In this document: positions 56,816 to 64,000 of the stretch, in pieces
Layout of the letters: every line of letters begins with the position of its first letter
How positions within the stretch are numbered: position 1 is the stretch's first letter
From: Platerodrilus igneus
Lineage: Eukaryota; Arthropoda; Insecta; Coleoptera; Lycidae
Assembly: GCA_036346225.1 (NCBI GenBank)
Contig: JARFIW010000453.1
Location: 2,790,001-2,854,000, forward strand
Reading direction: 5' to 3'
Length of the DNA: 64,000 nt
The notes under the pieces: generated by a model
Told to the model about the DNA's origin: nothing
The model's database searches: none
What the model saw: the letters and a program-made list of their open reading frames with translations, nothing else
Made by a program: the position numbers and the translations under genes

Positions 56816-57736
56816 CCAAAATCTTGTTTGTAAATTATTTACAATCTTGGATTATTAGTGCATTAATTACTATACTTAAAGAAAACATGTTAATAATTGA
56901 CATATCGCAGTCTTAATAAGTATGTCTATTCTTTTCTTAGTAAACTGAAAAACGAGAACATTTATTATTATATCAGTTATTGCACACCGCTATCATCGGG
57001 CATTTTGCACTCTAAAGATTAATCTTTGATTATTTAAAATTGCTTCTACAATACCATTGAAGTTATCAGAACAATAATCTTTTAAAAAATTAAATAGTTA
57101 TATTTCCCTGAAATCAAGGTTGGCTCTTTCGTGGATTTAATTGGTATGTATACTTGATGTCATAATATTACAATGGCTTGTACAGAATTTAAGCAAAACC
57201 TATTTTCCGGTAATTACAAGCATAATAACGAAAATTGTTTATAAAAATATATAGTACAACACGATAATTCTTAAACAAAAAGTACAACTATGCTGTACAA
57301 ATGGTACAATGTGTTACTTTTACTTATCAAATGCATGTGCTATTTGAACAAAAAAAAACAGGATTTATTTTAGTCAAAACGTGCCCTTATTAATTGTAAC
57401 ATTACATTCTGCCTAGAACAAATTGCTGTATTCCAGCAAAGTAAACAATTTAGTTTCTCTTTAGCTATTTATCTTGATACCAGGGCGGGTGGTAGTGTTT
57501 AGAAGACACTCCGTAACATATCAGTCGATATGTACACAAGCATAAATCATATATCTAAAACACTGGCAATTAACATACGACACTATAACTAATTATTTAC
57601 TACATTAACACGTGGTGCGTGTTAATACATGTATATAAAGTACTTTAAACCGATTAATGAAAGAGCATAATGAGAATCTCTACGAGATTAACACAAGTGC
57701 GTGTTAATGAGCACAACAAGAACAACGTTTATATAT
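56816..57736. other. Upstream region of gene A, nothing recognised
   Basis: AT-rich. The words gtgcgtgttaat and acacgtggtgcgtgttaat recur around 57607-57710. No gene. Confidence 0.3.
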
Positions 57737-58490
57737 ACAGGGTGTTTCAAAATTGCACGGTACTATTTTAAGGGATTGTTCTTTAGCACAAAATAAACAT
57801 AGAACTTCCAATAAACATATGTCCTAAAATGTACCCCTATGGAGTTATAACCTCTTTAAGGGGCCTAGGTGAAATTGAATTTTTATAATTATCTGAAGAA
57901 CCACAAAAGATATTTTATTCAGATATTTTTGCCTATCCATGTTCTTATGCCGAATAAGATAGGCTTATTCATTTTTCGATAATAAGATCAGAAGCGTCCC
58001 ATTCGGGAGGAAACATTCACGTTTAACCCTATAACTTTTTTGTGTGTAAGCTTTTATAAATTCTAATGCTAAAATTATAGGGTTAAACGTGATCGTCGCC
58101 CCCCACTCCGGACGCTCCTGATCTTATTATCAAAAAATGGACAAGCCTATCTTATTCCGTATAAGAATATGAGTAGGCAACAAAAATCTGATAATTAAAA
58201 AAACTCAATTTTACCTAGGTCTGTTAAAGGATATTTTAAAATTGCATGGCACTATTATAAGGGCGTGTTCTTTAACACAAAATAAACATAAAACTTCTAA
58301 TAAACATATTCCTAAAACGTACCCCTATGAAGTTACAAGCCCTTTAAGAGACCTAGGTAAAGTTGAGTTTTTAATTATCAGATTTTCGTTGCCTACCCAT
58401 GTTCTTATACCGAATAAGATAGGCTTATCCATTTTTTGATAATAAGATCAGGAGCGTCCCATTCGGGAGGGGGGTGCGGTATGGGAGTAA
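57737..58490. mobile_element. Palindromic repeat element: direct, inverted and direct segments
   Basis: Begins tacagggtgtttcaaaatt (a common insect TE end). Segment 57737-58030 is followed by a 45-bp spacer and then by its partial reverse complement (58075-58217), so arms of about 145-170 bp with cacgtttaaccctataa / ttatagggttaaacgtg at the inner ends form a hairpin. Then 58218-58480 repeats the first segment in direct orientation (atttcaaaattgca, acaaaataaacata, gtacccctatg, gcgtcccattcgggagg). No coding; non-autonomous. Confidence 0.8.
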
Positions 58491-59045
58491 TCACGTCTAT
58501 ATTGCTATGATATTAGGGTTATTTAAGGTTATTCTAGGTCACAAGTCAAAAATACCTCATGTAAATATCATAAACATTACGAAAACCAAACATTTAAATC
58601 AAAAAATGTACATAATTTATTCATTGTGCAAAAAGCAAGTACAAATCACCTTATATAAATCAAGCTACAATTAATCAACGGAAACTCGACCGCATTCATG
58701 AAAATAAATAGTTGCGGAAGCAATCCAATAACTTTTAGAGCATTTAATACATTTTTAGGTTCAAGACAAATACAAATTCGACATATTTGAAGAAAAATAA
58801 CCGTGAAGTGAAATTTCTTTCAATTTAAACGTGTTTGCGGAAAGAAACAATAAATGCGTGTAATTTGTACCATTTTGTAATAATCAAACACTTAAAACAA
58901 GCATGTTTAAATAATATGGAAATTAGAGGCGAATAAACCATTTGTTAAACAAATCTCGCTAGAAAGTTCAGATATACATGCAATTCAGGACGTACATAAA
59001 ATGCCAAATTGAATAAAACCAGCATATGTAACTAAGGTATGGAAA
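58491..59045. other. Non-genic, left flank of the gypsy element
   Basis: No LTR was found here although one would be expected after integrase, so the element is truncated or its LTR is lost. Confidence 0.35.
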
Positions 59046-59228
59046 TTAAATTCCGTAAGTTATTTTTAGTTTTTCTTTGTGATCTTTCGCATATTGTTGA
59101 TATACTTCCTTGTTGTAGTGTATGCCATAGGGATTTCGTGAATCTGAATGTCCTAAGGTTAATTCTAAGGGTGTAAAATTCGTTAATGAGTGAATTGTAT
59201 TAATATAGGCGATTAGTGCGTGTGACAT
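59046..59228 (-). pseudogene. Gypsy integrase, end of core
   Basis: Reads IAYINTIHSLTNFTPLELTLGH, the segment after the DDE Glu in gypsy integrases, then ends; the DNA-binding C-terminal domain is absent. Confidence 0.8.
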
Positions 59229-59270
59229 TAAATTGGTTATATGTTCCTTTTTATAATTTATTCTTAATAA

Positions 59271-60563
59271 TCAAATTTCTTCTAACAGGGTTAAATGTAG
59301 TCGTTCAATTAGTCTGTTTGATTGAGGGCGGTTTTCCGTTATGAAATAAATTTTTATTTTGTGAAGTTCTAAAGTGTTTTGTATTGTTTCATTTTTAAAT
59401 TCGCTAACATTGTCTAGAGTTATTGATTCGGGTGTTCCATAAAATGTGAAATATTGTAAAAATCCTTGGGTCACGTCAATGCTGTTTTTGGATGTGATTA
59501 CTATTGCTTGGCCTATTTTTGTAAATGCGTCTACAATTGTTAAATAGTTTTGCGCTTCTACTACTAGAGTATCGGCATGTAGTTTCTGAAATGGTTTGTC
59601 GGGTATTTTGGTTAACATTAAGGGTATCTTTGAAAGTTTCCTATCGTATTTCGCTTTGTCACATAATTCACAATGGTTAATGAAATCTGTGGTCAATTCT
59701 TTCATGTCTTTAAAATAACATCGTCTTACAAGCTGCTTTATTGTTTCGTTTATTCCACGATGGTTGGTTTTTCCTTCGTGTTGATTCCTAATTACATCGT
59801 TTATTTCGTCAGGGTCGTCTAGTGTTATTAATTTTCTCGTACATCTGATAAGTTCAGGGCCAGAGTTATTGAATAGTTTAACGTATAATTCTGAAAATCT
59901 TTGGTATAAATGTTCGGTGTTGAAATAGAAATAAAATCGTTTTTTCTCGGGGGTGTATTCTTTTAGAATTTTAATTATTTGTTCTTCGTTGCCATCTTTG
60001 GTTATTTGAATTTGGTATATCTTTTTGTTATCTACTTTTGTATATTTTACGGGATTGGGGTTATTTAAAACTTCGGTTATTATAAATTGGTTGGGTTTCA
60101 TATCGATTGCTTCGTTTAAAATTTTAATCGCGTTTTTAAGTTCTTCGTTTTGTGTTGAATGTATCGTGTCGATCTCGTCTGGATCTTCCCTTATTTCTGC
60201 TTTGTCTACGTTTCCTACAATGGATTCCGTTTCTAATGCATTGAGTTGGATTCTACTTAAAGCGTCTGCGTTGTTGTTATAAATTCCTTTTTTATATATA
60301 ATTTCGTAATCGTACTCTTTGAGTCTGATTCGCCATCGTTGTAATTTTGAATTCGGTTCTTTCAGTTTGTATAGCCATACTAATGGTCTATAATCGGTGT
60401 ATATGTAAAATTTTTTTCCGTATAAGTAAGGTCCAAAATATTTTGTTGCCCAAATTATGGCTAATAATTCTTTTTCTATGGTACTATATTTCTGTTCGGT
60501 TTCATTTAGGGTTCTGGATGCGTAGCTGATGGGTTTATCGCTACCTACTTTTCCTTGGCTCAA
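59271..60563 (-). pseudogene. Gypsy RNase H and integrase core
   Basis: 430 residues: RNase H ISYASRTLNETEQKYSTIEKE, YTDYRPLVWL and DALSR; integrase zinc finger (H-x5-H ... CELC), then the DDE core with HADTLVVEAQNYLTIVDAF (first Asp), LDNVSEFKN (second Asp), and the ERLH Glu. Upstream, 60790-60563 still encodes PLTNCLKKG and the LTTDASN start of RNase H but with stops. Downstream, a stop at 59271 separates it from 59228-59046 (IAYINTIHSLTNFTPLELTLG). Confidence 0.9.
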
Positions 60564-60789
60564 TACTGCGCCTATGCTACATTCGATGCGTCTGTCGTCA
60601 GTATAAATGGTTTTGTAAAGTCTGGGTATTCTAATACAGGGTGATTAGTTATATTGTTTTTAATTTTGTCTACGGCTTTAATAAATTCCGGGGTGTGTTC
60701 AATTTTGTTTCCCTTTTTTAAACAGTTTGTCAGGGGTTTGGTTATCTGAGCGTAACCTTTAATGAATTTGCGCTAGTAACCACTAAGTC

Positions 60790-62130
60790 CTAGAAATCCT
60801 TTAATTTCTTTAGTTGTCTTTGGTAGGGGTAACTTAGAACTGCATTTGTTTTGCCGGGATTTGGCATTACTCCTTGGGGTGTTATTACATGTCCTAAAAA
60901 TGATACTTCCTTTTGTAAAAATTCACTTTTGTCTAATTGTACTTTGAAATGTGCTTGTCTTAGTCTTTCAAATACTTCTCTCAATCTTTCTATGTGTTCT
61001 ACCAATGATGTGGAATAAACTATGATCTCGTCTAGGTACACAAGGCATTTTTGGTTGTGTATTCCTCGTAGTATATTGTTCATGACTCTCTGGAAAGTAG
61101 AGGGTGCGTTCTTTAATCCAAATGGCATTCGTTTGTACTCATAATGTCCTCTAGGTGTGCTGAAGGCTGTTTTTGATATGTCCTTTTCGTCCATCTCTAC
61201 CTGATGGTATCCTGATGCTAGGTCTAATGTTAAAAAATATTGGCATTTGCCTAATTTGTCTAAAATTTCGATTATATTTGGTAGTGGATATTTGTAATCT
61301 ACCGTTTTTTCATTCAACTTTCTATAGTCTATTACCATTCTGTACTTTCTCTTTCCGGTTGCGTCTAATTTCTTAGGTACTATTAACATGTGGCTGCTCC
61401 ATGGTGAGTTGGAGTGCTGGATTATGTCTTCTTCTAATAAGTCTGCTACTTGTCTGTCAGCTTCTTCTTGGCTCGCATGAAGTAGTCTATATGCTTTTGT
61501 AAAGATTGGCTTATTGTCTGTTAGCTGGATATTATGTTTTACTGTGTTGGTGAATGTTAATGGTATTCCTTCGCAGTGGAATATGTCGCGGTATTCAAAA
61601 CATAAGTTTTTAATTGCTGTTTGCTCTTCTTGATTGATGTCGGTGTTAAAGCGGATGTTAGTTAAATTTTCTCTTAATATTTTGTCATGTTCTATTGGGT
61701 TGTAATCGTTTTCTAAATGTTCGTCTATCTCCATTTTGTTAAAATTTAATTCCTCTACGTTAATTGGGTCTGTCAATGATAATTCTACGGGATAGTCGTT
61801 TGAATTTAATATCGTTGTAGTGGCATAATTATCTTTTATTTGTACCAAGGCAGTTGGGGTTTCTACTCCTTGTTGAAATGTCATATGATTTATTATTCCT
61901 ACCTTTTTGTTAGAATTTACTGGGATTTTTATTTTTCTTTCCGTTCGGGGTTCTATTGTGTATTTTTGTTCGATTTGTGTGTTTTGAAATTTAATGGGGA
62001 TTTTTACGTATTTCGTCTTTAATAAACGGTTTTTAACGTCAATGTTGGCTCCTAATTTTCTTAGAAAGTTCATTCCGATTAAGCCGTCATATTTGTCGTT
62101 AAATTCGAAAATGCAAAATTTATGTTTCAT
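60790..62130 (-). pseudogene. Gypsy reverse transcriptase
   Basis: Open for 446 residues: GLIGMNFLRKLGA (end of protease region), then RT motifs YRMVIDYRKLN, LTLDLASGYHQVEM, MPFGLKNAPSTFQRVMN, VYLDEIIVYS and FLGHVITPQGV. The catalytic YLDD is YLDE, so the polymerase would be impaired or dead even though the frame is long. A stop follows at DF*GL (60790). Confidence 0.92.
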
Positions 62131-62165
62131 TTTAACATTAAATGTTCTCGGTAAGGGTATATTAG

Positions 62166-63062
62166 CTACGAATTGGTGTAGTGTTGTTTGTAGGATGTTT
62201 TAATTTTAAATAGTTTTCTTTCTACATAATCTAAATAATGTTTCTTCACGGTTCTGGGGCTAATTAATGTTTTTGAGAATCCGGTATCGATTAATAGTTT
62301 AAATTCGGCGTAGGGTATTTCTATGTATGGTAGTACTAAGTGATTTATGTTATTTAAGTTTATTAAGTTTGGTCGTTTATGAATTGGTCCATTTGAAAAT
62401 TTGAGTACGAGCTTTTTCGTCGTCCTTCTTGTAAGTTTCGTATTGTTCGTCGCGTTCATAAGTTTCTGCATGGTTTGATTCATCGTTTGTACTTGTCCGA
62501 ATGTAATTATTCTGGTCATTATCAAATTTTTTACTTCTTGGTGAAATAGTTCTTCCGATGTAAAATTGCGTTTCTGATGAGGGTTTGGTCGGATGTGTGT
62601 TATTTTGGTATTTTGTCTGGTGTTACCAGATGAAGTATCCATTGGTGTTGGTTTATAATAATTATTATGGTTGTTATGATTATTATTCATTGGTGTATTT
62701 TTACTGAGGTTCGCGTTGAATGTTGGTCTTTGTTGGTCTAGGTTTTGATTAAATCTTGGTTGGAATGCGAGTTTCGTAAAATTTGGGTTAAACGTTAGTT
62801 TTGGAAAATGTTTATATTGAATATTAAAATTCGTATTGTTGAAACTTGGGTTATTAATTCGCGGTTGATTTGTTTGTGTGTTGAAGGGTATGAATTTTTG
62901 TTGAGGGATTGTTTGTCTTGTGGCTTGTATAGTTTTTATGGTCGAGTAACTTTTATTCGCATTGGGGTTCTATAGTCTGTTGCGGTAATACATTACATTT
63001 TCTTCTTCTATTACTAGGTTTATGGCTTCTAGATTTTGGGGACGTTGGAACCTGATCTTATC
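62166..63062 (-). pseudogene. Gypsy gag C-terminus and protease
   Basis: The gag tail is rich in Asn, Gln and Pro (63062-62691) with stops. The protease carries LLIDTGFSKTLISP (about 62303-62262), the retropepsin D-T-G motif. The frame ends at 62166 through an indel near 62210; the coding continues in the RT frame. Confidence 0.85.
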
Positions 63063-63133
63063 CGATAGTCGTTCTGGTAAAGCGTTTATGTATGTGTTGT
63101 TACGTTTTTTTCGTGGCAGGCGCGTTGGGCGCC

Positions 63134-64000
63134 AAAGTTATGTTACGTTGGCGCGTAGCCGTGCGTAACACCAAGAAAATCAAGAAAATGACCGGGCTTA
63201 ATCGGAGATTAGGGGGGGTTTTAGAAAGCAGACCAACATATAATGTATGCGGCTGTAAGAAATTAGTGACAGTACCTGTAATAAAAAAAAAAAGTTAAGC
63301 AAACCTGAAAAAAAAGAATAAGTATAGCAGCAATGAAAAGTCTAAATTATTCAGTACTTTGTAGAATGTAAAAAAAGAAACTGTTTGAATAATCTATATA
63401 ATATAACAACGGTAAAAGCAATACAGAAAAATGTTTAGTACAAAGTGAGGTAATATTGGGGAGTAGCAGAAACGTTTCCTCACACACCAATTAAACATAA
63501 ATCAGACAAAATGTTGACAAAAGGTAAATAGATAAGACACAATTGGTATGAGTAATTCAATAGTATTGATTTTTCTTTCTTTCTTTTTTTTTCTGTTTTA
63601 AAATAGCATGCAAGTCTATTGTACAAGGTATCAGAACGACAAAGATATGGTAAAGCAACGGATAGATATTTACAGTAATAACCAGTAGGAAATAGTTCAA
63701 CTTACAAAAGTCCTTCAGCAACGCTTCCTTGCAACGGAAGGGTGGGATTCAACGATGTCCTGCACTAACGAAGTACTTCACCCTTGACTGTGAGGGTGTT
63801 GATGGAACTTGGCACACGTTACACTAATCACACCTACGTATTTCACTGGGGTTAGCAGCAGACATTATCACGCGTCGGAACTATGTAGCCTTGATAAATT
63901 TCTTGGTAATTCTATTTTCTAAGATAATAATTTCGAAATATTCTGAAGCACTAGTTTAATTTCAACTGGGACCAAAGGTATATTATTTTCATAAACATCC
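63134..64000 (-). mobile_element. Probable LTR side of the gypsy element and unassigned sequence
   Basis: The primer-binding site at 63132 implies that the 5' LTR ends at about 63134 (minus strand, ...cgtaacataact). The LTR start is not clear within the window. 63600-63900 is GC-richer, without a recognised gene. Confidence 0.35.

Larger units (their letters stand above)
59046..63133 (-). mobile_element. Ty3/gypsy-type LTR retrotransposon (17.6/297-like order), truncated and inactive
   Basis: Minus strand, in order: primer-binding site TGGCGCCCAACGCGCC (63132-63117), gag C-terminal remnant (63062-62691), protease, reverse transcriptase, RNase H, integrase. The gag start is missing: the coding resumes about 50 bp after the primer-binding site, so a deletion joined them. 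The integrase lacks its C-terminal domain and no env frame or 3' LTR follows. Lesions include a frameshift between protease and RT, stops between RT and RNase H, and a stop in integrase. This is an old copy of an animal retroelement and only its breaks are described. Confidence 0.92.

Noticed and set aside
1..64000. CRISPR arrays, bacterial operons, rRNA genes
   Set aside because: No regularly spaced identical repeats with unique spacers, no prokaryotic gene organisation and no rRNA-like stretch were seen.

Overview
This is an AT-rich animal nuclear DNA window, almost certainly from an insect. The evidence is GT-AG introns of about 50 bp, TATA/initiator promoters, three genes of the insect-specific takeout / juvenile hormone binding protein (JHBP) family, and a dense load of insect-type transposable elements (mariner, hAT, R1/I-like LINE, Ty3/gypsy, tRNA-derived SINE, hammerhead-bearing Penelope-like or retrozyme repeats). 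I cannot name the species; long TE-filled introns would fit a large genome, for example a beetle.

Host genes. Three takeout-like genes form a small cluster. Gene C (+) enters from the left edge and keeps only exons 4 and 5 (3547-4037). Gene B (+) is complete: five exons over 14751-22452, with a TATA box and initiator upstream. Gene A (-) is complete: five exons over 56756-32280. B and A each add up to 744 coding bases (247 residues plus stop), with matching exon lengths (61/64, 93, 148, 140/137, 302) and intron phases. B and A converge. Each predicted product has a signal peptide, the early Cys pair of the family and the C-terminal half typical of takeout, so secreted carriers of small hydrophobic ligands are expected.

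Everything else is mobile or repeated DNA. 0-3.5 kb: broken LINE reverse transcriptase, three head-to-tail diverged SINEs, a 76-bp tandem duplication. 4-14.7 kb: LTR scraps, a mariner relic, and a pseudogene of a multicopy arthropod hypothetical-protein family split in two by about 3.8 kb. 15.2-21.9 kb (intron 3 of gene B): hAT end, SINE with target duplication, unassigned decayed coding. 23.1-25.8 kb: a hAT element with perfect terminal repeats and 8-bp duplication, nested in an older hAT-like relic. 31.7-41 kb (mostly intron 4 of gene A): three copies of an unnamed repeat, and at 35.2-38.5 kb an array of direct and inverted repeats that carry hammerhead ribozymes, interrupted by a small TA-flanked inverted-repeat element holding a tRNA-like gene. 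41.4-56.5 kb (intron 2 of gene A): R1/I-type LINE, SINE, gag-like scraps, a TE with about 95-bp inverted ends. 57.7-58.5 kb: palindromic repeat. 59-63.1 kb: truncated Ty3/gypsy element.

The most notable content is the hammerhead ribozyme array. Four copies keep the catalytic core or most of it, and between copies the sequences of stem I and stem II change on both strands of the helix, which indicates that the RNA fold itself was selected.
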